Part shown: in pieces, positions 33,588 through 42,437 of the stretch
Layout: every line of letters starts with the position of its first letter
Position numbering within the stretch: position 1 is the stretch's first letter
NCBI GenBank assembly: GCA_963662895.1
Contig: OY759982.1
Location: forward strand, 124,001 to 188,000
Direction of reading: 5' to 3'
DNA from: GWE2-42-39 sp963662895
GTDB lineage: Bacteria; Bacteroidota; Bacteroidia; Bacteroidales; Prolixibacteraceae
DNA length: 64,000 nt
Made by a program: the position numbers and the translations under genes
Notes under the pieces: model-generated
What the model was told of the DNA's origin: nothing
What the model saw: the letters and a program-made list of their open reading frames with translations, nothing else
Database searches by the model: none

Positions 33588-35018
33588 ATGAAATCAGGCT
33601 TGATCGCAATTATTTTTTCTGTTCTTTTTATCACAGAAAGTTTGGCACAGGATACAATTCATGTAAAAGGTGTTTCCGTTAAGGAGAATCCAGCAGAACA
33701 GAAGCTGGTTTATAAACTGAACATCAAGGAGAATATTGCCCCTGCCATATGGCGCCAGACACAACAGGCCTTTGAGGCAGCCGACAGCCTGAATGCCAAC
33801 TTGCTCCTGGTTCATATGAATACATACGGCGGTACTGTACTGGATGCCGATTCCATCCGTACTAAAATTCTGAACAGTCCCATTCCTGTTTATGTATTTA
33901 TTGACAATAACGCGGCCTCGGCAGGTGCATTGATCTCGGTGGCCTGCGACCGGATTTATATGCGCAAAGGGGCTTCGATCGGCGCGGCTACAGTAGTCAA
34001 CCAAACCGGTGAAAAAATGCCTGACAAATACCAGTCGTACATGCGGTCGATCATGCGTGCAACGGCTGAAGCTCACGGGAAAGACACCATCGTGACCCAA
34101 CAGGATACCATCCTTCGCTGGAAACGCGATCCGAAGATTGCTGAAGCCATGGTAGACGAGTCAGTGTATATTGAAGGAATTATCGACACCGGGAAAATTC
34201 TTACGTTTACCCCGCTTGAAGCGGTAGAACACGGGTTCTGTGAAGGGATTGTGGAAAATGTGGATGAATTGCTGAATGAAGCAGGATATGAAAATTATAA
34301 GATCGTGGAATATAAACCATCCGGCCTTGAAAAAGTAATTGGTTTTTTGGTCAACCCTGTTGTTTCCGGAATATTGATCATGGTAATTCTCGGGGGTATT
34401 TATTTTGAAATGCAAACGCCGGGTATTGGTTTTCCCCTGGGCATTGCGATCCTGGCAGCCATCACTTATTTTGCACCTTTGTACCTTGAGGGACTTGCCG
34501 CCAACTGGGAGATTATCGTGTTCGTTATAGGTTTAATCCTGATAGCGGTCGAGATATTTGTTTTGCCCGGCTTTGGCATTGCCGGGATAACGGGAATTGT
34601 CCTGGCCTTTACAGGCCTGGTCTTAAGCCTGATTGGCAATGTTCATTTCAATTTCGACGGAGTGGAACCCGAACAACTAACAGTAGCACTTTCAACGGTT
34701 GTTTTTTCTGTGTTTACCGGGTTTATTTTATCTCTCTGGCTCAGTAACCGGCTTTTTACTGCCCGGTCGGGAATACTTAAAAATCTTGCATTGAAGGATG
34801 TTCAGAAACGCGAGGAAGGATATGTGAGCATCGACATTAACATGATGGCGCTAAAAGGAAAAGAAGGGGTTGCCCATACCGTTTTGCGCCCTTCAGGAAA
34901 AATAAAAGTGGAAGGCAAAATATATGATGCGGTTTCGGAACTGGGCATGATCGAAAAAGGGGAAGCCGTGAAAATAACCAGGGTGGAAACGACACAAGTA
35001 TATGTCGAACGGATATAA
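33588..35018 (+). CDS. NfeD-family membrane serine protease
   Basis: A 476-residue long-form NfeD protein (ClpP-class protease domain plus membrane and OB domains). From ATG 33588 it begins with a signal peptide MKSGLIAIIFSVLFITESLAQ. VYVFIDNNAASAGALISVACDRIYMRKGASIGAA (in two parts, about residues 103-137) has the catalytic Ser in ASAG and the family lysine in RKGASIG. After residue 245 several hydrophobic helices follow, then a C-terminal NfeD OB-fold (about 400-476). Family members cleave stomatin-like partners and are involved in membrane quality control; no stomatin gene is adjacent here. An upstream in-frame TTG at 33546 would make a non-signal extension and is less likely. Confidence 0.88.
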   Translation: MKSGLIAIIFSVLFITESLAQDTIHVKGVSVKENPAEQKLVYKLNIKENIAPAIWRQTQQAFEAADSLNANLLLVHMNTYGGTVLDADSIRTKILNSPIPVYVFIDNNAASAGALISVACDRIYMRKGASIGAATVVNQTGEKMPDKYQSYMRSIMRATAEAHGKDTIVTQQDTILRWKRDPKIAEAMVDESVYIEGIIDTGKILTFTPLEAVEHGFCEGIVENVDELLNEAGYENYKIVEYKPSGLEKVIGFLVNPVVSGILIMVILGGIYFEMQTPGIGFPLGIAILAAITYFAPLYLEGLAANWEIIVFVIGLILIAVEIFVLPGFGIAGITGIVLAFTGLVLSLIGNVHFNFDGVEPEQLTVALSTVVFSVFTGFILSLWLSNRLFTARSGILKNLALKDVQKREEGYVSIDINMMALKGKEGVAHTVLRPSGKIKVEGKIYDAVSELGMIEKGEAVKITRVETTQVYVERI

Positions 35019-35251
35019 AGCAGTCAGATATATCGAAAATAAATCCCGTACATCCGGGCAAACCGTCACCGGTAATTTTATTATTTTCTTATCCCTGGGA
35101 GCATGTGTCTCTCATTCATTCTTCAGTACTATTTTTTATTTATCTTTGCCCATCAATGAAATAATAAAGATGCGTATCAACGGCCCGATAAAACCAAAAT
35201 TTATCAATGAAAGTTCAGCCGTCAGTCATCCATAAATAAATGTATTAGCCC
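35019..35251. other. Non-coding gap before guaA
   Basis: No supported gene. A plus-strand open frame at 35002-35235 overlaps the end of nfeD, has no family and is rejected. A -7-like box TATCTTTG is at 35141-35148 (exact TAnnTTTG) without a spaced TTG, leaving a leader of about 100 bases for guaA. Confidence 0.45.
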
Positions 35252-36781
35252 ATGCAGGAAAAAATTTTAATACTCGATTTTGGTTCCCAGTATACACAGT
35301 TGATTGGACGAAAAATCAGGGAGTTGAATGTTTATTGCGAAATTCACCCCTTTAACCATTTCCCGGAAATCGATGAAACGGTGAAAGGCGTGGTCATGTC
35401 GGGAAGCCCGTTTTCGGTGCGCGACACCAATGCACCCCGTCCCGACTTGTCGAATATTAAAGGGAAGTTGCCTTTGCTGGGCGTTTGTTACGGAGCACAG
35501 TACCTGTCCCATTTTTATGGAGGCAAGGTAATGGCATCCGACTCGCGCGAATACGGCCGTGCTAACCTGGGATTTATCGACCAATCAAACGACCTTTTTA
35601 AAGGAATAAGCCTGAATACACAGGTATGGATGTCGCATGGCGATACCATCGAAAAAATGCCTGCCAACTATAAAGTGATTGCCAGTACTGCCGATGTAAA
35701 AAATGCAGCATACAAAATCGACGGTGAAAAAACCTGGGCCATCCAGTTTCATCCCGAAGTATACCATACTACCGAAGGCAAACAGTTGCTGAACAATTTT
35801 GTAGTTGATATCTGCGACTGCAAACAGGACTGGACCCCTGCTTCGTTTATCGAAACGACAGTTGCCCAACTAAAGGAAAAGCTGGGTAACGATAAAGTAG
35901 TACTGGGTTTGTCGGGAGGTGTCGATTCATCGGTTGCAGGTGTTTTGCTGAATAAAGCCATCGGGAAAAACCTGACCTGTATATTCGTGGATAACGGTTT
36001 GTTACGAAAAAACGAGTTCGAAAGTGTACTCGATTCATATAAAGACATGGGGCTGAATGTACTCGGTGTCGATGCCAGGAAAAAATTCTGGAACGATCTG
36101 GCCGGAGTCACCGAGCCCGAACAAAAACGGAAGATCATTGGTCGTAACTTCATTGAAGTGTTCGACGAAGAAGCACACAAAATACAGGATGTAAAATGGC
36201 TGGGACAAGGCACGATTTATCCTGATGTAATCGAATCGGTGTCGGTAAACGGTCCTTCGGCCACTATTAAATCACACCATAATGTGGGTGGCCTTCCCGA
36301 AAAAATGAATCTGAAAGTGGTGGAACCCTTGAACCTTCTTTTTAAAGATGAAGTCCGCAGGGTCGGGAAGGAATTGGGACTGAAACAGGAACTGTTGGGA
36401 CGGCACCCGTTTCCCGGACCGGGATTGGGAATCCGTATCCTGAGCGATGTAACCCCGGAAAAAGTGCGTATGCTCCAGGAAGCCGATGCCATTTTTGTGA
36501 ACGGTCTGAAAGAATGGAGCCTTTACGATAAAGTTTGGCAAGCCGGGGTAATGTTGCTGCCGGTACAGTCGGTAGGGGTAATGGGCGACGAACGCACGTA
36601 TGAACACGTAGTTGCTTTACGGGCCGTGGCATCGACCGATGGAATGACGGCTGACTGGGTTCATCTTCCATATGATTTTCTGGCAAAAATGTCGAACGAA
36701 ATTATCAACAAAGTGCGTGGTATTAATCGCGTCGTTTACGACATCAGTTCGAAACCGCCGGCCACTATCGAGTGGGAATAA
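35252..36781 (+). CDS. guaA: GMP synthase (glutamine-hydrolysing)
   Basis: A 509-residue cytoplasmic enzyme that aminates XMP to GMP using glutamine and ATP. The N-terminal class I amidotransferase domain has the nucleophile Cys in LGVCYGAQYL (about 75-84) and the His/Glu pair in FHPEVYHT (about 169-176). The PP-loop ATP domain has LGLSGGVDSSVAGVLL (about 218-233), and the C-terminal dimerisation domain ends with GINRVVYDISSKPPATIEWE, canonical for GuaA. Length is normal (about 510-525). It has its own transcription unit. Confidence 0.97.
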   Translation: MQEKILILDFGSQYTQLIGRKIRELNVYCEIHPFNHFPEIDETVKGVVMSGSPFSVRDTNAPRPDLSNIKGKLPLLGVCYGAQYLSHFYGGKVMASDSREYGRANLGFIDQSNDLFKGISLNTQVWMSHGDTIEKMPANYKVIASTADVKNAAYKIDGEKTWAIQFHPEVYHTTEGKQLLNNFVVDICDCKQDWTPASFIETTVAQLKEKLGNDKVVLGLSGGVDSSVAGVLLNKAIGKNLTCIFVDNGLLRKNEFESVLDSYKDMGLNVLGVDARKKFWNDLAGVTEPEQKRKIIGRNFIEVFDEEAHKIQDVKWLGQGTIYPDVIESVSVNGPSATIKSHHNVGGLPEKMNLKVVEPLNLLFKDEVRRVGKELGLKQELLGRHPFPGPGLGIRILSDVTPEKVRMLQEADAIFVNGLKEWSLYDKVWQAGVMLLPVQSVGVMGDERTYEHVVALRAVASTDGMTADWVHLPYDFLAKMSNEIINKVRGINRVVYDISSKPPATIEWE

Positions 36782-36835
36782 TTCCAGGCTTTCTGCCGGA
36801 CAATATCCTGTTGTGTAAAAGCAACTTATTCATAT

Positions 36836-36865
36836 TTGCATGCAAACTTTTATCTTTTATCTTTG
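36836..36865 (+). promoter_or_regulatory. Promoter of the S41 protease gene
   Basis: TTG (36836-36838), a 19-base spacer and TATCTTTG (36858-36865) match the Bacteroidota promoter TTG-N17-23-TAnnTTTG in full. Transcription would start near 36872, about 19 bases before the ATG at 36891. Confidence 0.7.
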
Positions 36866-36890
36866 TGGTCTCCTTTAAATTAGATCAAAT

Positions 36891-38504
36891 ATGAAGAACT
36901 CAAAAATATTTATCACCGCATTTTTGGGGCTTACCCTGATATTATTTTCAGCAATAAATTCCAGTGCTCAGGATGTAGAGCAAAATATGTATAAGTTTGG
37001 CCGCTTGTTACGCCTGATCGACACACAATATGTCGACACGGTGAGTATTCCTTCACTTACCGAAAATGCAATTGTAGGGATGCTTCGCGAAATGGACCCT
37101 CACTCGGTTTATATTAGCAAGGATGAAGTGGCCGAGATGAACGAGCCCCTGGAAGGTGGTTTCTTTGGAATAGGTATTTCATTCAATATTTACCGGGATA
37201 CTTTAATGGTTCTTACCACCATCCCCGGAGGTCCGTCTGAAAAAGTAGGATTGCGCGCCAGCGACCGTATCCTGTATGTCGACGGGGATCTGATTGCCGG
37301 AAAAGGAATTACAAACAAAGATGTATATAAATACCTGAAAGGTCCGAAAGGTACTATTGTAAAACTTCAGGTAAAACGGAAAGAAGTAAATAAATTACTG
37401 GATTTTACCATTGTTCGTGATAAAATCCCGATTAACAGTCTGGATGCCTCATACATGATAAACGACGATACCGGTTATATTAAGCTAAACCGGTTTTCGG
37501 CAACTACCACCAAAGAGTTTATGGAAGCCGTTAGTGAGATCAAATCAAACCAGGGCTTCAAAAACATGGTACTTGACCTTCGTGGAAACGGAGGCGGTTA
37601 CCTGAATGCGGCTTACGAACTTGCCGACCAGTTTCTGGATGGACAAAAAATGATCGTGTATACTGAAGGGACAAAAAGTCCGCGAAAAGAATACAGATCA
37701 TCAGAAAAAGGAGAACTGGAGGAAGGCAAGCTTGTTGTGCTGATCGATGAAAGTTCGGCTTCTGCCTCTGAAATTCTTTCCGGTGCCATTCAGGATTGGG
37801 ACCGTGGTTTAATTATTGGCCGCCGTTCGTATGGCAAAGGATTGGTTCAACAGCAATATTATTTAACCGATGGCTCGATGGTACGCCTGACCACAGCCCA
37901 TTACTATACTCCCAGCGGGCGGTGCATCCAGCGCTCGTATGAAGATGGCGTGGATGAATATCGGAAAGACCCGATAAGACGTTTTGAAAACGGGGAACTT
38001 TTCATCGAAGACAGTATCCATCTCGACCAGGAACAAAGCTATAAGACAAAAATGAATGCCCGTACCGTATATGGCGGCGGAGGTATCATGCCCGACATTT
38101 TTGTACCGATGGATACTTCAAAATATTATCAATACTACAACGAACTGCTTCGTAAAAACCTGATTTACGACAAGGTGCTAAGTACCATGGACAAATCGCG
38201 CGATCAATTCAAAAAGAAATACCCGACTTTCGAAAAATATAATGCCGGTTTTGAAGTTGATGACGAGGTAATTGATGATATTGTTGCCAAAGGCGAAAAA
38301 GAAGGCATTGAAAAAGATGAAGAGAGCCTGCAATTTATAAGGTCCCAGATGAAGCTGCAAATCAAAGCGCTTTTTGCCCGCGATCTGTTTTCGGTAAGTT
38401 GTTACTACCAAATCATTAATACTGATGATAAAACCATCGGTAAAGCATTGGAAGTAATACATAATTCGGGGGTGTATAATAAACTGCTTGCTGAAAGCAA
38501 ATAA
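36891..38504 (+). CDS. S41 C-terminal processing-type peptidase
   Basis: A 537-residue secreted serine protease of the CtpA/Prc type. A signal peptide occupies residues 1-27 (ends in SSAQ). A PDZ domain lies around residues 85-170 (GFFGIGISFNIYRDTL, LRASDRILYVDGDLI). The S41 domain has the Ser nucleophile in IDESSASASEILSGAI (about 286-301) and the Lys in GRRSYGKGLVQQQ (about 308-320). The C-terminal ~130 residues are helical. Such proteases trim periplasmic or lipid-anchored proteins. It has a clear promoter (36836-36865) and is 3 bases upstream of pnuC, probably co-transcribed. Confidence 0.93.
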   Translation: MKNSKIFITAFLGLTLILFSAINSSAQDVEQNMYKFGRLLRLIDTQYVDTVSIPSLTENAIVGMLREMDPHSVYISKDEVAEMNEPLEGGFFGIGISFNIYRDTLMVLTTIPGGPSEKVGLRASDRILYVDGDLIAGKGITNKDVYKYLKGPKGTIVKLQVKRKEVNKLLDFTIVRDKIPINSLDASYMINDDTGYIKLNRFSATTTKEFMEAVSEIKSNQGFKNMVLDLRGNGGGYLNAAYELADQFLDGQKMIVYTEGTKSPRKEYRSSEKGELEEGKLVVLIDESSASASEILSGAIQDWDRGLIIGRRSYGKGLVQQQYYLTDGSMVRLTTAHYYTPSGRCIQRSYEDGVDEYRKDPIRRFENGELFIEDSIHLDQEQSYKTKMNARTVYGGGGIMPDIFVPMDTSKYYQYYNELLRKNLIYDKVLSTMDKSRDQFKKKYPTFEKYNAGFEVDDEVIDDIVAKGEKEGIEKDEESLQFIRSQMKLQIKALFARDLFSVSCYYQIINTDDKTIGKALEVIHNSGVYNKLLAESK

Positions 38505-38507
38505 TTC

Positions 38508-39101
38508 ATGGATCATATTATCGAATGGCTTTCCGGGAATTACATGGAACTTCTGGGGGCCGTTTTAGGTTTTTTATATATTATCTTTTCCATCCGGCAA
38601 AATATCCTTACCTGGCTTACAGGACTGCTCACTTCAACTTTGTATATTTATGTTTTTTTCGTGTCGAAATTTTATGCCGACATGGCCCTGCAGGTTTACT
38701 ATGTATTTATCAGCATTTACGGTTGGTACCATTGGATAAAAGGCAAACCCAATGACTCAGGTAAAAAACTTGCAGTAAACAGGTTAAGCTTGCAGACTGG
38801 AATAGCATTGGCGGTCATTTCCGTAATCTTGTACTTTCTTATTTTCTTTATCCTGAAAAATTATACCGATTCGCCGGTGCCGTGTGGCGATGCAATTACT
38901 ACTTCACTCAGCATTGTTGCAACCTGGATGCTGGCCCGCAAAATACTGGAGCACTGGCTTATCTGGATCTTTGTCGATACCCTTTCTATGGGCTTGTATA
39001 TTTATAAATCGTTATGGCCAACCACGGTGCTGTTTTTCGTATATACAGTGATGGCTTACATCGGTTTTATAAAATGGAAAAAAGAAGTACTACAGGATTA
39101 A
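38508..39101 (+). CDS. pnuC: Nicotinamide riboside transporter PnuC
   Basis: A 197-residue inner-membrane protein with seven or so hydrophobic segments. LGAVLGFLYIIFSIRQNILTWLTG (about 17-40), the YGWYHWIKGKP motif (about 75-85) and the C-terminal PTTVLFFVYTVMAYIGFIKWKK match PnuC, which moves nicotinamide riboside by facilitated diffusion. Uptake is normally driven by phosphorylation of the riboside; in Bacteroidota a NadR-like kinase often follows pnuC, but here only a decayed fragment remains (next entry). It follows the S41 gene by 3 bases. Confidence 0.92.
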   Translation: MDHIIEWLSGNYMELLGAVLGFLYIIFSIRQNILTWLTGLLTSTLYIYVFFVSKFYADMALQVYYVFISIYGWYHWIKGKPNDSGKKLAVNRLSLQTGIALAVISVILYFLIFFILKNYTDSPVPCGDAITTSLSIVATWMLARKILEHWLIWIFVDTLSMGLYIYKSLWPTTVLFFVYTVMAYIGFIKWKKEVLQD

Positions 39102-39169
39102 AGATCGCCATTACAGGCCATGGATCAACCGGAGAATCAATGATGGCAATATATCTTGTTAAAGAATAA
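39074..39169 (+). pseudogene. Remnant of a NadR-like nicotinamide riboside kinase gene
   Basis: Overlapping the end of pnuC by 28 bases in another frame, ATG 39074 to TAA 39167-39169 encodes 31 residues: MEKRSTTGLKIAITG then HGSTGESMMAIYLVKE. It matches the N-terminus of the kinase that often follows pnuC, whose P-loop reads GPESTGKS. Here the P-loop is GHGSTGES: the ATP-binding lysine and other residues have changed, and a stop follows soon after. The remaining ~150 residues of the gene are absent. I infer a decayed gene, not a functional peptide. Confidence 0.6.
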
Positions 39170-39325
39170 TATCTGAACTTTACTTTTAATCGTTTGTTTT
39201 TATTCTGAAAAAACTGATTTTTGTTACAATTATAAGTAGTTTCGCATATCGAATTTTTAAAAACGGATTACCCGTGCATGTAAAATTCAATCTCAATTTT
39301 GGATTTTTTTTTTGATTTTAAAACT

Positions 39326-40258
39326 ATGAACATTGCCAATAACATCACCGAATTAATAGGGAAAACCCCCTTGGTAAAGCTGAACCGGATTTCAGAAGGA
39401 ATAAATGCTTCTGTTTTTGTAAAACTTGAATCACGAAATCCCGGGGGGTCTGTAAAAGACCGTCTTGCCTTTGCCATGATTGAAACCGCTGAGAAAAAAG
39501 GACTCGTGAGCAAGGAAACGCTGATTGTTGAACCTACCAGCGGAAATACCGGTATCGGACTGTCAATGGTGTGTGCTGTTAAAGGCTACCGGTTGGTAAT
39601 AGTAATGCCTGAAAGTGTTTCGGTTGAACGACGGATTCTACTTAAAGCCTATGGGGCTGAACTGGTTTTAACTTCTGCTTCAGGGGGAATGAAAGAAGCT
39701 ATTGCACGCGCCGAAGAAATTGCTTCGGAAAACACCCATTCATTTATCCCTATGCAGTTTGAAAATCCGGCAAATGCTGAGATGCACCGGAAAACAACTG
39801 CTTTGGAGATATGGAACGACACCGGTGGCACGGTTGATGCTTTCGTGGCAGGCGCCGGAACCGGGGGGACTGTTACCGGGGTTTCCGAAGTATTGAAACA
39901 AAAAAAGCCATCCGTTCACTGCGTGGTGGTGGAACCCCAAAACTCGCCGGTTTTGTCGGGAGGAGTTGCAGGTGCTCACCGGATTCAGGGGATCGGCCCG
40001 GGATTTATCCCGAAAGTAATAAATACCAAAATTTATGATGAAGTATTTACTGTTCCCGATGAAAAAGCCTTCGAAACAGCCCGTCTTTTAGTATCAAATG
40101 AAGGGATTCTTTGCGGGATATCGTCAGGAGCCAATGTTTATGCCGCGCTTGAAATAGCAAAAAGGCCTGAATTTGCAGGGAAAAACATTGTGACTATCAT
40201 CTGCGATACAGGTGAACGTTATTTAAGCACCACCTTGTTTAATCCTGAACAAATCTGA
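39326..40258 (+). CDS. cysK: Cysteine synthase A
   Basis: A 310-residue PLP enzyme joining O-acetylserine and sulfide to cysteine. From ATG 39326 it opens MNIANNITELIGKTPLVKLN, standard for CysK. The PLP lysine is K44 in NPGGSVKDR, and PTSGNTGIGLSMV (about 69-81) and GAGTGGTVTGV (about 172-182) bind substrate and PLP phosphate. An in-frame TTG at 39299 would add nine residues unlike the family, so ATG is preferred. cysE follows by 1-7 bases, giving a cysteine-synthase complex operon. Confidence 0.95.
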   Translation: MNIANNITELIGKTPLVKLNRISEGINASVFVKLESRNPGGSVKDRLAFAMIETAEKKGLVSKETLIVEPTSGNTGIGLSMVCAVKGYRLVIVMPESVSVERRILLKAYGAELVLTSASGGMKEAIARAEEIASENTHSFIPMQFENPANAEMHRKTTALEIWNDTGGTVDAFVAGAGTGGTVTGVSEVLKQKKPSVHCVVVEPQNSPVLSGGVAGAHRIQGIGPGFIPKVINTKIYDEVFTVPDEKAFETARLLVSNEGILCGISSGANVYAALEIAKRPEFAGKNIVTIICDTGERYLSTTLFNPEQI

Positions 40259-40265
40259 TTTGGCA

Positions 40266-41195
40266 ATGAAAGAAAAAACCGATATCGAAAACAAGTTGTC
40301 ACGTACCGTTGATTTGTTATCGGACCCGAAAACCTATAACCTGGTATGCCACGAACACCATTCGGGAGAACCGCTTCCTTCCATTGAAAAACTGGGAGAA
40401 ATTGTTAACCTGATCCGTGAGATATTATTCCCCGGATATTATGGAAATACCAGCTTACGCAGCAACACGATACGCCATTACACAGGCGTTTACATCGATG
40501 AACTGTTCGATATGTTGTCTGAACAAATTCTGGCAGGGCTGTGCTTTACCTGTGAAAACCGGGAAGGAATTGATATTCAGGAACGATCGGTTTTTGCCCA
40601 GGGACTGGCGTCCGATTTTATTTCGTTTTTGCCTGAAATACGGAGATTGCTGGTAACCGACGTGGAAGCCACTTTTGTAGGTGATCCGGCAGCTAATAGT
40701 CAAAGTGAAGTTATCTTTTGCTATCCGACGATCCGGGCCCTTTCCAACTACAGGGTTGCCCATCGCCTGCTGGAACTGGGTGTCCCTCTTATTCCGCGTA
40801 TCATCGCCGAGATGGGGCATTCCGAAACCGGCATTGATATTCATCCCAGGGCACAGATTGGCGAGTCCTTTTCTATCGATCACGGAACAGGTGTGGTAAT
40901 CGGGGCAACCTGTATCATTGGCAACAATGTAAAAATATACCAGGGTGTGACCCTGGGCGCGAAAAGTTTTCCGCTTGATGCTGACGGGAACCCGATAAAA
41001 GGTATTCCCCGCCACCCGATTATCGAAGACGACGTGATTATTTATGCACAGGCAACCATACTGGGACGAATCCGCATCGGAAAGGGGTCTGTTATAGGAG
41101 GTAACGTTTGGGTAACCAATAATTTACCTCCAAATTCAAAAATTGTTCAGTTTAAAGCACGCGAAGCTTCATTCAGGGATGGAGCCGGAATTTAA
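40266..41195 (+). CDS. cysE: Serine O-acetyltransferase
   Basis: A 309-residue acetyltransferase (from ATG 40266; TTG 40260 is an alternative) that makes O-acetylserine for CysK. The C-terminal half is a left-handed beta-helix with hexapeptide repeats: IDIHPRAQIGESFSIDHGTGVVIGATCIIG (in two parts, about 193-222) with the catalytic His in HGTG, then VKIYQGVTLGAKSF and VIIYAQATILGRIRIGKGS. The N-terminal half is the helical SATase domain and is longer than in E. coli CysE (273 residues), as in the Bacteroidota/EpsC-like form. It overlaps the following methyltransferase gene by 17 bases. Confidence 0.93.
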   Translation: MKEKTDIENKLSRTVDLLSDPKTYNLVCHEHHSGEPLPSIEKLGEIVNLIREILFPGYYGNTSLRSNTIRHYTGVYIDELFDMLSEQILAGLCFTCENREGIDIQERSVFAQGLASDFISFLPEIRRLLVTDVEATFVGDPAANSQSEVIFCYPTIRALSNYRVAHRLLELGVPLIPRIIAEMGHSETGIDIHPRAQIGESFSIDHGTGVVIGATCIIGNNVKIYQGVTLGAKSFPLDADGNPIKGIPRHPIIEDDVIIYAQATILGRIRIGKGSVIGGNVWVTNNLPPNSKIVQFKAREASFRDGAGI

Positions 41196-42333
41196 ATTTA
41201 GACTATTGGAAAGACATCAATTTGTTGCAACCACCTTTGCAGGGCTCGAAAATATACTGGCGCAGGAACTTATGGAGCTTGGCGCCGATGAGGTACAAAC
41301 CGCCAACAGGGCTGTATATTTTTCCGGTGATATGAAAATGATGTACCGTGCCAATTATTTTCTCCGTACAACTTTAAGGATTTTATGGCCGGTCAGTACT
41401 TTCCGGTTTCGTACCGCCGATGATCTGTACCAAAAAGCAAAAAATATTCCCTGGGAAGATTATATCGGGAACAAGCAAACTTTCGCTATCCACCACACAG
41501 TATTCTCGAATCTCTTTAAAAATTCGATGTTTGCTTCCTTAAAGCTGAAAGATGCCATTGTTGACAGGTTCCGTTTCAAATATAAAAAAAGGCCTTCTGT
41601 TGATCCACGCTTCCCGGATATACATATTAACCTGCATATTGCCAATGATGTTTGTACCATTTCGCTTGACAGCAGCGGCGATTCACTTCACAAACGTGCA
41701 TACCGGGTTGCCCAGACCGAAGCTCCGATCAATGAAGTACTGGCTGCCGGTTTGCTAAAAATGTCGGAATGGAACGGGAAACAAAATTTCCTGGATCCGA
41801 TGTGCGGTTCCGGGACTATTGTTATCGAAGCAGCCATGATTGCCGCCAATATTCCACCGGGATCAATACGAAGAAATTTTGCATTTCAAAAATGGCGATC
41901 ATTCAACAATGAAGATTTTCAGAATGTTATTGATGAAACAGAAATTCATGAACCTGAAGGTAAAATTGTTGGTTCCGATATTTCCAGACAAGCCATTGAC
42001 ATTGCATGGAAGAATGTGAACGCGGCAGGATTAAAAAACATTAAACTCAGGGTCTCGAATTTCAAATTTTTTGATTCTGAACTTGAAAGTCCTTTTCTAC
42101 TGTTTAATCCTCCCTACGGGGAACGCTTAACGCCCGATGAACCGGAGTTTTATTCAATGATCGGTGAACGGTTGAAACACCATTACGAGAACACGACAGC
42201 ATGGATTATCAGTACACCTGAATGCTTAAAATCGATCGGCTTAAAGCCTTCACGGAAAATCAACCTGATGAACGGCCCGATTAACTGCACATTCCGTAAA
42301 TACGAACTTTACCGGGGATCGAAAAAAAATTAA
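41179..42333 (+). CDS. THUMP-domain RNA methyltransferase (RlmL N-terminal-like)
   Basis: A 384-residue class I SAM-dependent methyltransferase of the 23S rRNA m2G family (like the N-terminal part of RlmL/YcbY). The N-terminal 60 residues precede a THUMP domain (about 60-165), and the catalytic domain has FLDPMCGSGTIVIEAA (about 206-221) for SAM and the N-P-P-Y motif in FNPPYGERL (about 310-318). Starts at ATG 41179; an in-frame TTG at 41143 lies inside cysE and is less likely. The 17-base overlap with cysE suggests translational coupling. The specific modified nucleotide is inferred from the family only. Confidence 0.88.
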   Translation: MEPEFKFRLLERHQFVATTFAGLENILAQELMELGADEVQTANRAVYFSGDMKMMYRANYFLRTTLRILWPVSTFRFRTADDLYQKAKNIPWEDYIGNKQTFAIHHTVFSNLFKNSMFASLKLKDAIVDRFRFKYKKRPSVDPRFPDIHINLHIANDVCTISLDSSGDSLHKRAYRVAQTEAPINEVLAAGLLKMSEWNGKQNFLDPMCGSGTIVIEAAMIAANIPPGSIRRNFAFQKWRSFNNEDFQNVIDETEIHEPEGKIVGSDISRQAIDIAWKNVNAAGLKNIKLRVSNFKFFDSELESPFLLFNPPYGERLTPDEPEFYSMIGERLKHHYENTTAWIISTPECLKSIGLKPSRKINLMNGPINCTFRKYELYRGSKKN

Positions 42334-42416
42334 GCAGTCTTTCTTTGCCATTCCGTTAGTTTTAATAATTCAGAAAATCCAGATATTTGATTATGTGACA
42401 GAAAAACACTAAATTG

Positions 42417-42432
42417 CGTCAATAAAGTGACG
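42417..42432. promoter_or_regulatory. CGTCA-N6-TGACG inverted repeat before the AAA/DUF4143 gene
   Basis: CGTCA (42417-42421) and TGACG (42428-42432) are perfect inverted copies with 6 bases between, ending 5 bases before ATG 42438. It covers the ribosome-binding region and could be an operator or RNA element. The short arms make it a weak call. Confidence 0.3.
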
Positions 42433-42437
42433 GAATT

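Noticed and set aside
35002..35235. 77-codon plus-strand frame between nfeD and guaA
   Set aside because: It overlaps the end of nfeD, crosses the putative guaA -7 region and has no recognisable domain or codon pattern.
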